From contig JBBHKE010003048.1 in the NCBI GenBank assembly GCA_037447655.1, positions 400,036-460,035 on the forward strand: 60,000 nt of DNA, read 5' to 3'. This document shows, in pieces, positions 22,201 to 35,421 of the stretch. How positions within the stretch are numbered: position 1 is the stretch's first letter; every line of letters starts with the position of its first letter. The notes below the pieces were generated by a model that saw only the letters and a list, made by a program, of their open reading frames with translations, did not search any database and had not been told where the DNA came from. Both the position numbers and the translations under genes were made by a program. Origin of the DNA: Zygnema cylindricum. Lineage: Eukaryota > Streptophyta > Zygnematophyceae > Zygnematales > Zygnemataceae.

Positions 22201-25200
22201 TTAAGGTAGACGTGTACAGGAATGGTTTCAATAATGCATAAACATAGAAAGTTAAATTTGATTGTTCAGCATTACGCTCATTTAGCAGCTAAAAGAATCT
22301 ACATTTCCCCTGCAAAGTAACACCACAACCTTAGTCCATGAAACAACCACTAGCTTCGCATACAAAAACAGATGATTTTCCTGGATAACACTAACAAGAG
22401 CCTCCAAAAATGAAATAGCACTGCGATAGATAACATCAGGTCCTGCAGCTAGAAGCCTGTTGCATAGGTCAATGTCTGGCGAGCAAGATCGTAGAAAAAA
22501 CAACTCCAAACAAGGCCTTGATCTATCAAAGGCAGTGACAACTAGTCATCATGTCAATCAGACAAACTGGCGATAAAACTGGCCCAAATTACCATATTAA
22601 ACAATATATGCTCTGAGCTTGGTACTAAAACTTGTGCAAAGACATGGGTCTTGTTATGTGTCAGTGTTGCAGAATGACCATCTAAATACTTGGAGTCTGT
22701 GCCTTGCAGTTTTAACAATCCAGCATAATGAGGAGAGTTCATGTCATTGCCCGTTTATAGATCTTACGCTACCAGCCGAGCCGTCTGTAGCAACCCATAT
22801 ATCTGAGTGTCCTTCACATCTCACTTGAATTTTTTCACTCGCAAAACAGTGCTTCTACATATTGAAAATGGCATGAAATAAATGATTCCTTGGCTCAACA
22901 CTCCCAACTTGGTAAAAAATAAAAAGCATAAGTTAAAAGCTGGCACTACCAGCTCATATTTCAGAAACGAAATAGGTCACTTGACCATATCACTCACGAA
23001 TGTGGACTTCACAAACCAAATGAACATTTAGACAAAATTCCACCTCACCTTGACCGCATAGAGGACAAAACGATCAGGATCCATGGCTCGCAAGACAAAA
23101 TGAGCTCCTACCACCACCATCACCTGCCGACCTTCAATATCACGGCCACCTCTATACCTGCCGCATCACCCAACAGCATAAAATATACCTCATATTACCA
23201 CACGACAACTACAACAATACGGAAGCATTGAAAACCTGCCATTCCTGTATTGTCAAATTTGCACATGAAGTAGCTCAATTAGGCACAATCAATTTACACA
23301 AGAAGGGAGGAAACTGCACACGAGCATCTTATGAAACTCTCATGTTCATCTTGGGTGGAGGTTCATGTCATGTTCCTGATCCTAAAACAAATTAAGTCTC
23401 GCAGAAATTTCACCTGCTAAGCTGCAGAAATTACAGAGCATGATGTGTCCAGCAGGCAATAGTGAGCAGCATTCTGAACATGCTGTAATAACTGCTTCAA
23501 AATCCTGAACTTCTAACATCCACAAGAGCAAGAGTTCTTTGACCATACAAAATGTTCATTTCTGCAATCTCATGCAGATCGCTGGAAAGTGCTCGAGCTA
23601 AAAAACGAGCGTGAAGGGAATCCTCTTCTGCTGACGTGAGCGGTGGCCCTCCAAGACCTCCCAGGCCTATCAGTCGTGCCCAACCCCAGCCCGCCTGCGC
23701 CAGAGCTGCTCTCTCCCACTGCTCCTGACGTCTCTGGTCGGGGTCCCTCATCATCGCCATAAATACGGGGTCCACCAATGCTTCCAAAGATTCGCTCCTG
23801 GACATGCAACACGCAGGTGCCTGCCCTGAACCCAACCAAACACTATGTCCATATGTGCTGAACCATTCTTACCCTAACATGGCTGTGCTTGCAAGACCTT
23901 GTTTCCTGACATAGTCGGAAGGTGATGCAAAATCTACAACAACATAAGCTTGTACCAATTGCCAAAAGCTAGTAATGATCTGCAGACTACTTCAGACACC
24001 TGTCCTAAATGCATTGCAAATGCCAGCAGAAACGGGTAGTGAATGGACTGGGGGCTGTGAAGGTTCACAAGAACATAATTAGACAGTAAACCTTGAAATT
24101 TCCCCACAAGGACAAACTGTAACCCCATTCTGCAACAGTCCCCATCCATGTCTGTACATGTGAATGTCTCTCATGCCCGGTCTTACCTAAGTCCGGACTG
24201 ACTCCTGGCAAAGTGGGACACTGGAAGGCCAGCTGGTGACTGCACAGATGGTGAGAATGGTCGTTGTATTCCTGGAAGAGCTTGTATTCTGATTTTTCTC
24301 TCACTCACAACAGTTTCGCCATTCTCATCTCCGGTGTCTGATGGCAGCTTTGTGCGTGCGGCATCCTCCTCAGCCTTGTCTCTAGGGAAGTACAGCGGAA
24401 TCAGCCTGCAAGTAGGTTGGAATGGAAAGAAGAGCACACATTGTAAGAAAATTTTCATGAAAAAAAAATATATGTATAAATACATATATTGATCTTGACA
24501 TGGCAGTTCAGTGTCAGATTCAGTTGGGAATAAAATGAACAAGAGGATTGAAAGGAGCAAACATTCACTTCCGGCTTTGGAAGGTGTCACAGGCAAAGCC
24601 AAAGGTATACAGACTGAATATAGAAAATATGCAATTATATTGGCCTTACAAAAAGATTTTAAAAGAAATAGCTTACACCTGATCTATAGTCCTCAAGAGC
24701 AAGGGAGACATGCCAAAATCATTATGCTACTAGCAGACAGAAAAAGCTGGACACACAGGACAAAAACGGACATACAGAAAAGAAGAGATAAATCATATCT
24801 GTGAACCCACTGCACACAAACACACAAGGTGCAGTGACATGCCCCCTTTCACCTGCTTAGTTCCAGAGCATGGTAAAGATCCTTAAGCCAAAACATTGAA
24901 TCAGCCAGATGAGCACAGAAAAGAAGGCCTACAAAACAATAGCTTTTCTGAGCTAACTGAACAGAAAACAGCCAGATCGAACATAGAAGCGACTTTCATA
25001 CCTTCTGTATATCTCGGTATCTTGTGCTGTTGCTGTACACATGACCAGAGCCTCCACCCTGTGACAATGTTTCTCCAGAAAACGCCTGACGGTACCTGCT
25101 TCCATGCATCGCCTATCACCTATCATTTGTTGAAAGGGAAAACAGATAGCCAAAACATACTAAAGCATGTTCCAATAAATAACAACCGCATGTAAACTTC

Positions 25201-27796
25201 GTGTCTGTCAAGGTCAGACTAACAGGCAAAGACAACAACTGGTGTTGCAACTGTTCAGCCAGCAACTAACTGGCCATAAACATAATTGGATACTGCCTGA
25301 CTTAGAACAAATTAAAAGAAGAATCATGACAATTTACAAAGTGCAGTACTATGCTCATTGGTCCTGAATCCCAGTGAAATAAACAGTTCAATCTCATCCT
25401 TCATTCCAGTTAACTCCAAGACTTTCTGGATTAAATCTTTTAAAGCCACAACAAACAGCTGGTAAGAGAGGAGCACTGAAGCAAGCACACTAACATCTTC
25501 AAGATCCTTGAAAGCAAAGCAAACATAACTATGGACCGGTGCTAAACATCCAGATGTTTTTCTAAGTCTGTTCCCAAAACTTGTGCTTGTCACTGACCAT
25601 TCTTCATTCTGTTCACAGCCTACACATAGGCAAATGAATTTGACACCATTTTCCAATAAGATACCCACACAACATTCTACTTTTGACTAACATTTCAAAC
25701 GAAAGTCAAATTGCAGGAACACCATTATGAGAACAAAGGTGGGCAAATGGGAAATAGACATACGGATTGCAATATGCGCACCCATTTCTCGAGGAAAGCC
25801 TTTGGGTTCAGTGTATATACATCCAAATGCCATACTACAAACCAACAGCCAAAAAGAACAACAACAATAAAACGTCTTAGAAATCCCTAAATCAAAACGC
25901 TTTCCTCCAAAAGGAATATCTGCTTATAAAGTGTCAGAAATATAGGGTCGTTGGCAGAGCTACATTCATTTGGCCAGAATCAAAACCACGAACTGCATAA
26001 ATATGTTTGGATGCCTGAAGGCTGCATTGTGTAAGAGCTGCAAAAAGCTCCTCTGGTAGAACAACTGCCAGTTCCATAAAAATTAGTGCACAAAGTTTGT
26101 CTTTCTCGAACATACCTTTTCAAATCGTTCTCGATAAGCAGCTCCAGACATGCCCGATAACAGTGACTAAGAGCATTCTCAGCAGCAGTAGAAAACTTCA
26201 CGTTATACTTGGGCCCGACAGTGTGAAACACCCTCCTGCAAGGGATGTGGGATAAACTAAGGAAATGAGTAAAACATGTTGACACGAGAGGCTCTCCATA
26301 TCTTGAGGCAATGTGATGCAAAGATGCATTGTGTTCAAGAAGTTGGAGACTGCCAGTACACGGTGAGCACCCTTCCCTTCTTTTTCTAGGAATAAATTAC
26401 AACGTCCGACTGGAAAATGTTCCCGACTTAAATTAAAAAGCTTAGATGGTACACAGATTATGTACAACAATGAGCCTAAGTTTTACCTTGCAGGCAAGTC
26501 GTATGCACTTGTAACTCTCGCCTCCCCAGCTTTGCAAAGCCCAAGTGATGAAGCCTGTAAGAAACAAAACACAAAAAGTTGCACGATGAGAGATAGATTC
26601 ACCAATTCAGGAACCTTCTATTGACAAACCAGTCGAAGTCTTTTCGGTGCTTCATGGTTGTTGACTTGTACTGGCCAGCAATTAAAGTCTATCCCTAAAC
26701 AATTGCAGCGAGCCGAAGAGAGGGCTTCCACCAAATCATGCTGAACAACCTCGTGTTCTGCTAAACCTCGGCATAAACATGGGGATCAGTTCACAACTAT
26801 CAGGCAGAAAATTAACTTACTACAATGGCGCATTCCTCTGCCAAGCCAGGACCTGCTGCAGCGTGCATTCCAGGGCTAGAGGCAGCCTCGTCAAGGTGCT
26901 GCAACACAAGTCCTGTAGAAGCCGTTAGTTCAAAGGTTACCATAAAACTGTGAATGATGAAACTGAATTACGGCGTGGCTGAAGTTAGTGAAAAAAAATG
27001 GGTCATAAGAAGATTGAAAGAAAAGGATTACCATACAGATAAGGTGAAAGGACAATATGTGTTCTAACGTGCAGAAGTGCAAAAGGATTTCAAACATGAT
27101 TTTCACGTGGGTTAGTGAATGGCATAAAATCCTGTCACGTGGACTTAATCTGCAAAAAACAAAGAATTACAGCAGTAACTTGAAAGTGATTAAGTAATTC
27201 GCTTCCACCTATAGACTTATACCGTGCAGGCTGATACAGAAGCATTTGTAACCCAAACAATTTAAAATGAACCAGGAGATGAGGAGCTGGTTTCACAAGC
27301 CTCGCACCAGCTTTAAGCGTCTTAACATGCTTAAGTTCAACCAAAAAATGAAAAACGAAAAACAGGTAAAATCTACTATTGCATTCAAACAAAATGCTGA
27401 AATCTCAGTATTTTTGTAAACACCATAAAAGACGTCCTGATAGACTTCACAGACGGGAATACACCGAAGCATAACTCTGTTCAGTAGTAAACACACCTCG
27501 TTAGTGCTATTCACAACTGCATCGACCTCCAAAGCCCATGGCGGGCCCCTCCACAAATAAAGCTTCGAGTTAATTTCATTATCTACAGGAAACTTAGGTG
27601 GGAGCTCGCAATCAGCACTCTCCCCTACTGGTGAGGACAAAGGATCATTGAAACTGCTTTCACCTCCTGTTAAAGCTCTGTCGTTTGTAGTCAGATACTC
27701 AATCGATGATTCCTGTTCTATCCATTTAGGAACTTGGTCTAGCTTTACTGTATGGTCGACCCTAAAGCCACGACCATTCATCTTTGAAGTAGACAT
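19216..27796 (-). CDS. Macro domain plus CRAL-TRIO (Sec14) protein, GDAP2-like
   Basis: It is the plant counterpart of GDAP2 (Arabidopsis At1g69340 type). An N-terminal macro domain, a fold that binds ADP-ribose, is joined to a C-terminal Sec14/CRAL-TRIO lipid-binding-type domain. I read fourteen exons, 5' to 3': 27497-27796, 26821-26898, 26487-26554, 26116-26235, 25764-25834, 25002-25095, 24187-24405, 23549-23797, 23049-23157, 21503-21570, 20751-20820, 20406-20480, 19639-19730 and 19216-19303. They total 1701 nt, 566 aa, with every phase consistent. Residues about 75-245 are the macro domain: VDAVVNSTNE, then ARRVFHTVGPK, ENALSHCYRACLELL, FGCIYTE and TVRRFLEKH. Residues about 385-525 are the Sec14 part: VMVVVGAHF, RPYSLVYFHS, GWMKRLQQALGRKH, NIYVLHPT and DLFRYVPRE. 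The usual NAAN-type macro motif reads NSTN, as in other GDAP2-like proteins, so catalytic hydrolase activity should not be assumed. Confidence 0.92.
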
Positions 27797-28293
27797 AAAG
27801 TTCAGTCATTAAACATAACCTCTGGGAGCCACAACAACAAAATTGCGTACCGCTCTCAGAAGTTCTTAGACATAAGTTGTAAATTTTGCAGTATTATGGT
27901 TGATTAATTTGGAAAGTTTTAAATTGTTTTTCCATCGCAAAAAAGCGACAAGTTCAAATGAAAAACAAAGATGTGATAGCAATACGTCAAGGAGCAGTCC
28001 TCTACTTCTTACTCAGTGAAACTCGATTCTTTGTTGCTATCTCGAGCTGCCATACAGACTTCAGTTTCAACTGGAAACGCGAATACTATTGCTGTCAGAA
28101 TTCTGCCGTGACGCGAACCTCCAATCAATTCTTCTTTTGCTTTCATGTCTAAAACTGTAAATAAAATATGCACAAACATTCCGTATGCGAAAATGAAATG
28201 AAAGAAAGCCATAATCTACATTCGTCTCCTTTCATGTTAGATTGTTAGCTCAAGGGAATACACAACTTCCAGTTGAGGGATTTCTTGGTTGTC
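27797..28293. promoter_or_regulatory. Shared divergent promoter region, macro/Sec14 gene and SDR gene
   Basis: The start codons of two divergently transcribed genes (27796 minus, 28294 plus) are only 497 bp apart. Both promoters and 5' UTRs must fit here or overlap. No strong TATA box can be assigned to either side, and no mobile element has entered this interval. Confidence 0.5.
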
Positions 28294-31200
28294 ATGGCTC
28301 CCATGAAGGTGGATATCACGAGAGTAGAGTATCTTCTTGCCTTCTTGGGTGTAGTTTGGGACGTTCTTGTGCAGAAGTTGAAGGCATATGGGCTGGGGAG
28401 TATTAGCAAAGCTTGTCATCCAGATGTACGCGATAAAACTTGCATTGTTACTGGAGCAACCAGTGGAATTGGCTTGGAGACCGCCAGGTGACTTGTAAAA
28501 CAGTCTTTTCCTCATACCAGTTCTTTTCGCCGAGTAAATCTGACCGAGGTATCAAGATGCTGCATTACTAGAATGTCCGTTTTCTATTTTTTGTGGTAAT
28601 CTCATCTTTATTCACATTTATTCTGTATCTCAAGAGGTGTAAATTTTGCTGAGAGTACATTATGCCTTTCATGTTAGTGAGTGATTCAGAAGACTTCGAA
28701 GATGAAGCAGGGGGAAAAAAAAAAGCCGGAAGAAGCCGGAGTTCTTTCCGAGTGTTCCATTATGTCTCGCCTTTGTCGTTTTTACCTATTTGTGGCTTCA
28801 ATTGCAATACGCTACCTCAAATGACTTCCATTTGCCCATTCAATTCTCTATATTTTTATATGCCGCTATAATTCTGTCACATAATTCCACAATGTAGATA
28901 ATGCCTAGGATCGTCATTTTTATTTGACGTTTTTGTATTCCCAATTTTCTAACGTTCACTGTAACGTTCTGAGTAAATTAAGACCAGTACACTAGACCTC
29001 ATGACATGCATACAAGAAAATGCAGATTTGATCAAAAATTCTTGTTTCTATGTTAGAAACGCCGGTGCACTATATTTCTTCTTTTGAATTGTTTTTGATG
29101 ACATCAAAATTTCCTCAATATACTCTACCTTGTCACATAAGAGAGAAGCTCCAAATCATGGTCTTTTCTTTTCGCCAATGTTGGCTTTTTGTTGTCAAAA
29201 AACCATTTCTGAAATTGCTTTGACATGCATACTGATCCATGTTGTGCATCCTGGCAACTGATGAGTGTAACTGAAGCTTTTGTTTATTTTGCCACATGAG
29301 AAGTTGATCCAAAGTATTTTATGGTTGTGTGCATTCCTGTTTTGTTCAAGTTCAGAGAAAACATATATTAACTCTTGAAGGAAGTCGTTTTGCCGGAAAA
29401 TCGATAGTTTAACTTCTTATCTTCGTGCAGCGCTGGAGAAGTATTGATTTGGCATAAACAAGTTGACATGGTGATCCTCTAGCAATGCATGCTGCTGTGA
29501 TACTTGTAATTATCATAATGTGTCCTATGAGTTTGATTTTCTTCCTTAGAGTTTGGTTAATTTTGGTGGTTAATAGTTGGTCGATTTCCATATCTTTCAT
29601 GGGAAGGATACTGTTAGGTGAAAGTTACCATTATTGGGTACTAGGAATCCCCGCAATCTTATATATTTCTCCAGGTCCAAATTCTAAACTCCAGAGAAGA
29701 CAGTAGTGTACATTCAACAAGCAAGGCAGGGATTGTGTGTCTGGGGTAGAATATTTTTATGTTGTTTGACTCTTACATCACTTGTGTTACGACTGACCAT
29801 TGTTAACTTGTTCTTAAACCTTTTGTACCCTTCATCACACTTCCCATTGATTATTTGTTCTGGTCTACGGCTTTCGTTGTGGTCTACGACTTTCGTTGTG
29901 GAATGTTTAGCACAGTGGCACGGAAGTTAAGAAGCTCTCACAAACAAGTGCAGACAACAATAAAGCAGCAGCAGGCTTTTGATTTTGCCGATTGGCATGA
30001 TGAGCTGGAAACTTGCTTCTTATTTGACTGCAACCATTTCTTGCAGGGAGCTGGCTCGAAAAGGTGCTCGTGTGGTGTTAGCTGTGAGGAATACCGGAGC
30101 AGCAGAGCAGGTGTTGGAGACATGGCGAGAAGATCAACCTGACATTACTGCTGAGGTAAAGGCTCGTTGACATGGGGATTTCTTGAGTTCAAGCACAATA
30201 CTATAGGCTACAGATGAACAGGTTGGGAACTCTATTTGATGGATCTTGGGATTGGACTTGTAATAACAGCATTTTTTTTGTTTCAATTTAGAGACCTGAC
30301 ATATTTTAGATTCATAGCTGCTGGACAATTCGCATTGCCATTTTTGCTTTTGCTTTCATACACATCAATTGCATGTAAGATTTTATATTTGCAGGACAAG
30401 GTATGGCACCAATTAACTGTAGATGTTCAGATTAAGTGTTTTAGTCAGACAAGTGACAAGTGTTGATTGTCAGTAGGACGCTACACCGTGAATTGTTATT
30501 AGAGTAAAGAAATTATTTGCGTGGGGTTTATATTAGTGTTATTGATTGTAATTCAGTTCCCAATGACGTGGTTGTTTTTGAACCGTTTGAAGAATTAGTG
30601 TTAAGAAAAAGCTTTTATCATCATTGATATTATTTCAGGTCGTGCGATAAAATTTAGGGGCATCAATATAGTGTCATTGACGCTAATAACGGTACACGGC
30701 GTAACTGCCTGGACTAGAGATTCAACTTTTGCGATTAGCTTGATTTTGGTAAACGATTGTTTCAGTCAGTACAAATAAAATGTAGAATGCAGTTCTACAG
30801 TGGACACTGATTGTTGACTTTTAATAACAGCACTTTCACGTTCTCACAATTGAATAGTATTTTAAAATGGTTCACTTACAGGTGATGCATTTGGATTTGT
30901 CTTCATTGGCTTCCATTCGGGATTTCTGCCGGCAATGGGATAAGGAGAAACCCATTCACATTCTTATCAATAACGCGGGCGTCTTTGCAATGGGTGGTAC
31001 GTCTCAAATCTTTTGAGGGTTGCTACTTGTTCTCCCTTCGGTTGTGTGTTCTTTAGAAGCACGTTAGATATTCTGGAAACTTGCTGTTTTTTTTATGCGT
31101 GAATTTGATTGGCGCCTTTGTCCAGCAACCTGAACTTGGCCACCAAGTGAATGTGAATGCAGGGCAGCAAAAGATAACTGGGGATGGTTTGGAGGAACAT

Positions 31201-33525
31201 TTCGTGGTCAACTTCTTGGGTCAGGCTTTGTTAATTCTTCTGCTGTTGCCCGCTCTTAAACGTGCTGGTTCTGCTCGAGTGGTGAACGTCAGCTCTCAGG
31301 TGAATTGCGTTTATTTCTTTGTTCGGGTAAATGAAAGCACTTTTGCTGAGTCCATTGGATAACCTTTATTTGGAAACCCAACTTTTTCTGTCCTAGCAAG
31401 GCCCGAGGAATCTAGTTCCTGATATATCTTACTCTCAGTCATGTTCAACAAATGATTGTTTGGGTGACAAGGTGTGATAAGTCACATTTTGCAGGGATGT
31501 GGGAAAAAATCCAGCCACTGTGGATCAGCCACGGCCGAGCTGATGTCCTTGCAAGCTCGCAGAATGTCCTATTTTTCCTCTTGACTTATCAGGTGAATCG
31601 GTGATCCATAGGAGTGACAGTAACGTAAAAGGCCTGTTGATTGGGTTGGGAAAAAGACTCGGCTAGCAGATGCATGAGCTGGGGGAGCTTGACTTCAGCG
31701 ACTTACACTTTACCAAGGGGCGCAAGTTTAATTCTACAGCCGCGTACTCTCAGAGCAAGCTCGCCCAGGTCTGAGGCAAAACATCTGGCTAATTAAAAGC
31801 TTTGCTTTCAGCTTGTTTACTTGTTTATGTTTTGCCTCTTGATTTCAGACGTGAGAGAAGAAAGCCATTAGAGGGCAAATAGAGTGGTTTTTTTGGGTTA
31901 TGTAGTCTGTGCAAATCGTTTTTCGAGAAGTCACTGATTGTCTTAGGCTCAAGAGAGTACTGATAACTGCAAGGTTATGGAAATTGACTGAGAAGAGTCA
32001 CCATTTTGATTGTGTTTCTGTCCAACTTCTGGCTTTGTCTTGCACTTGAAATTTGCAGGTTTTCTTTACAAATGCGCTCCATCGTCGACTGCCCGACTTT
32101 GTTTCCATCGATATTGTAGCAGTTCACCCAGGAGAAGTAGTGACAAATGTGGTGAGAACTGTTGTCTTATGGGAAAGCTTTTATGGATAAACCCACAAGG
32201 ATGTCATTCTTTCTGGTCGTCCCACCTATATGTACATTGGCTGATATGTACAGCTCTACCCTTCAGTCTCGTGAGTAGTATACAATGACTGGTCACGGTC
32301 TTTCGTTGATAACTGGTTTCTGGCTGTGGTCTCTTATCCAGGGTAGGACTTTGCCAGCATACCTTCGCTGGGGGTATCGCTACATAATGCCTCTCACTTG
32401 CTTAATGCCACGTGAAGGTAAGCTGCCCTATTTGCACCTGTCAATCACGATGTAATCCTAAATATATCCTATTCAAGCAATCCCAATTATGCACTTTAGG
32501 AGCATTTGCATATCCGTGGTCTGGAGGAGTGTCAGTTATGCTTATGAGTGTCAATAATTTTATAGCAAGCCCTGGAAAAGTCTAACGCGCCAAAGGCCAG
32601 TCTGTGTCTCCAGGCCTGTAATGTTCAACCTCCCTGCTATTGAACCAACTCAGTGTTCAAAAATCCCATATGGTGTGTGCTGAACTGCTGAGGAACTTGT
32701 TATCTTGTAGGCAAGATTTGTATATTTGAATCTAAATTGTCTTTTTTCTGGGAATTTCCTATGGTTTTTTATCCTTGTTGTCAGGTGCCTAAAAAGCTGA
32801 AATTTTAAGTCATTGTGCATGCGATAACGCTCGCGTCTTCTTATCTACAAGCCTTAGCTCTTCGTATCAAAGCCATTATGTACTCTGTTTGTGCTGTTGA
32901 TATGTTATTGCAATTGCTTCTTTCCTGGAGTTTTGAGCTTGGTTCAAGCATTTTCTTTACTTTTTCCTCTTTACAGTGTGGGTTCAATAGGCGTATATTA
33001 TCATTGCCTGTACTTTAGAGAGAACCAAATACTTGGATCCTCAACCTTGGAAAGTACACTGCCCATCCCTATTAAAGGAATTATTAGGATGTATGATACT
33101 AATATATTGTGGAGATGCGTGGCGGATTATAGCTAACTCCCTTGAATGTTGTTCTTAACATTATTTGATGTTTTTTGGCCAAAAAAGGTTGCGACCGAAT
33201 TAGTGTTATCAACACTAGTAGCGGTCGACGTGTACATGGTACTCTTTTAGCTCCGTTGTTGCGTTCTGATGATGTGCCTTGTTGTTCAAATACAGGTGCC
33301 AGGGCTCCACTTTTTTGTGCGACAAACCCGTCTGTCCGTGGATACGCTGCAATTGTTCGACGGACTTGTTCTCCCGAGGGTCCTTATTATTCGTCTTATT
33401 GCAAACCTGTAAGAGTTGCTCGTCAGGCTCGCAATAAAGAAGCGGCCGATTACACGCTTGACTACACAATCAACTTGTTGGGATTTCCAAAGAACTACCT
33501 CAATGAAGTATCTAGCGTTCAATAA
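28294..33525 (+). CDS. Short-chain dehydrogenase/reductase, FEY / RDH-like
   Basis: A membrane-associated-type SDR using NAD(P)H, resembling plant FOREVER YOUNG (FEY) and retinol-dehydrogenase-like SDRs. Eight exons: 28294-28487, 30047-30155, 30882-30996, 31163-31299, 31670-31768, 32059-32151, 32342-32417 and 33296-33525. They give 350 aa with consistent phases. A hydrophobic N-terminal segment (about 11-27) precedes the cofactor motif TGATSGIG (53-60). NNAG is at 131-134, the catalytic serine lies in VVNVSSQ (about 183-184), and the YxxxK pair is Y211/K215 in AAYSQSKLAQ. HPGEVVTNV follows, as usual in this subgroup. I start at MAPMKV; an in-frame TTG 21 nt upstream is not a eukaryotic start. 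The substrate cannot be read from sequence. Gene symbol left empty because assignment to FEY rather than a sister SDR needs a tree. Confidence 0.9.
28488..30046 (+). other. SDR gene intron 1
   Basis: This 1.56-kb AT-rich intron starts GTGACT and ends TTGCAG. Open frames inside it (for example 29485-29706) have no recognisable features. No mobile element ends were seen. Confidence 0.7.
30484..30701 (+). mobile_element. TA-flanked MITE in SDR intron 2 (complete, 218 bp)
   Basis: It is flanked by TA (30482-30483 and 30702-30703). The left end is CACCGTGAATTGTTATTAG; the right end in reverse complement is CGCCGTGTACCGTTATTAG. Same family as 49580-51003 and 51073-51656. The TA duplication suggests a Tc1/mariner-type mechanism. 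That is inference, because no transposase is present. Confidence 0.7.
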
Positions 33526-35160
33526 TGGCTGGAGTAGAGTATGTCGTTGCCAAATTGGTCTTTATCTTTTTGAGAGCCAATACAAATACTCCAATCGCAT
33601 TAGTGTGGTGGTATTCAGTTGTAAGTACAGAGTAGGATTTGCGAACGAAGTCGAGTAACAAAGTACTTGTACTTATAAACCAGGAAGTTCACGACTTTGA
33701 ACCTCAGAAAAAAGGTTAGCACAGGCTCGTCACCAAGAATCAGCTGCAGATCATTGAGTGTTCAACCAAAAAATCCGTTCGTTCATGGAAATGCGTCGTG
33801 TGACACTTCTCATAAATGATTATTGATGTGTTACTTGCTAAAATTTGTGGACTTTCTGGATCTCCTTTAGTTTTGTTGCACAACAACATGCTAACGTATC
33901 TGATCAAGTGGTCGTGTACTACTATTTCTGGATTAGACACTTGCCACTTGACACAAAACAAAGTGAAAACATGATCACGTAATGTGTATGATCTGCTATA
34001 TCTGGATTGAACACTGGTATCCAATACGGAACCAGTCTCAACACTATTACCTAAGTCTGACTCGCACTGCACATGAATACATAAACTTAAGACAAGAACC
34101 AGCAATTAACTATCCAATGGTCTATTATATCCTCCTCAACGTGCATGAAGCTTCCATCGATGAATCTAATGAAACAGTCACAATGTGAAAGAGTAGCTGA
34201 GAGGGGGATGGTTACGAGGGAAATAAAAATCTTAGCCCGTATGTATTATCTATCGAGTAGCCTAAAAGGTGTTCTCCTCATGAAATGTTGGTTCGGCAGC
34301 AATTCCCAACATAGTCATCTCATTATGGGACAAATATCCAGTAAAGTTCTATTCGTATCCATATTTGCCATTTTCTACGTTGAGAAAAACTAACAAAAGT
34401 ACATCTGAAAGAAAAACGAGATATAAAATTTATGTATAAGTCTATGCGTCAGAGATTTAATTCTTTATGAGAAAATATGCGCCAAATGTGAAAACTAGAA
34501 ATGATAATTAAAATTTTAGCATGTCAAAACATCAATTGGTGTCAATTAAGATGTTGAAAGCCAAAAATAGAAAAAAGAACTAAAAAATAAAGAGAAATTC
34601 TTTCACTTGTTTGCCGTTTCACAAAATCTGGGAACTGCAGAACTTCTGGCTGTTTTCTGGCCTAGATGTGATAGTGTGACCATTCCCACAACATAGTGGA
34701 CGCTAGAGTGTAAAGAAAGGAAACTTGGATTTCAAAGTGAAAAGAAAGTAGAGCTGACAAGATTGAGACAAAAAAAGGACTTACAACGGGGTTTTTATAC
34801 TACCGTGATTTTCTTTCTATGATAATCGTTAAATGAAGCTTCAACGAAGGGTTGGTTAACCAAAAAGGAATATGTAAAATACTAAAGGGATTTTGAATTT
34901 GTACAGACAAACCAATAAAACAAACCAATAATCGGCATTTCCGTCGGATTTTTCGGACACATTCGAATATTCAACATGTTTTTTCAAATAAGAGCGAAGC
35001 GTCCGTCTCTGTCTGTCCGTGACTTTTTCCACACTTGTGATTGGCTGCTGCATGTGTGTGGGGCCTTCAGCTGTTTCTTTTTGGCCGGCAGTTTTTTTTT
35101 TTTTTCCTTTGACCTCTGCTTGTCTGTTGAAAAATCGTTGTTCAACAAAGGCTAATAATT
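33526..35160. other. Intergenic region between the SDR gene and the tRNA-Glu locus
   Basis: It starts with the SDR 3' UTR. The rest is AT-rich and shows no gene. Short open frames at 33740-34393 on both strands have no recognisable features. Confidence 0.4.
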
Positions 35161-35163
35161 GGA

Positions 35164-35220
35164 GGCTCCGACTTTGAGAGTTGAATCTAAGGTTAGAGCC
35201 GAGTATCCTAATCCTGCTTA
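35164..35220 (-). pseudogene. Decayed tRNA-Glu copy
   Basis: Read on the minus strand, it keeps TTAGGATACTCGGCTCT, identical to the D-arm/anticodon region of the intact tRNA-Glu 200 bp away. It then shows a diverged T-arm (AGATTCAACTC instead of GGTTCAAATCC) and a remnant of the acceptor side (CGGAGCC). The 5' half and acceptor pairing are lost. It could be a dead tandem duplicate or a tRNA-derived retroposon head. Confidence 0.6.
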
Positions 35221-35421
35221 TATCACTGATAAGTCTACAAGGGACTGGGATTCGATGAGTACTTATTCGTGAGGCTGACCTGCAAAGTGTATGTAGTTTT
35301 GCTCGATTTCTGCTAAAATTATTACGCAAAACACATATCATTTGCCCGGCTATATTATACATAGTTTTGAAGTATGCTTGAAAGGGATTAAACAACAAAA
35401 GTTGTCTGTGTCACTCGGGAG

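Noticed and set aside
22282-22509. Minus-strand frame that might have been a missing exon of the macro/Sec14 gene
   Set aside because: Its translation does not match the family. The missing exons were found at 21503-21570 and 20751-20820 with correct phases.
34856-35398. A 180-residue minus-strand frame next to the tRNA
   Set aside because: It runs through the decayed tRNA copy and has no recognisable domain.
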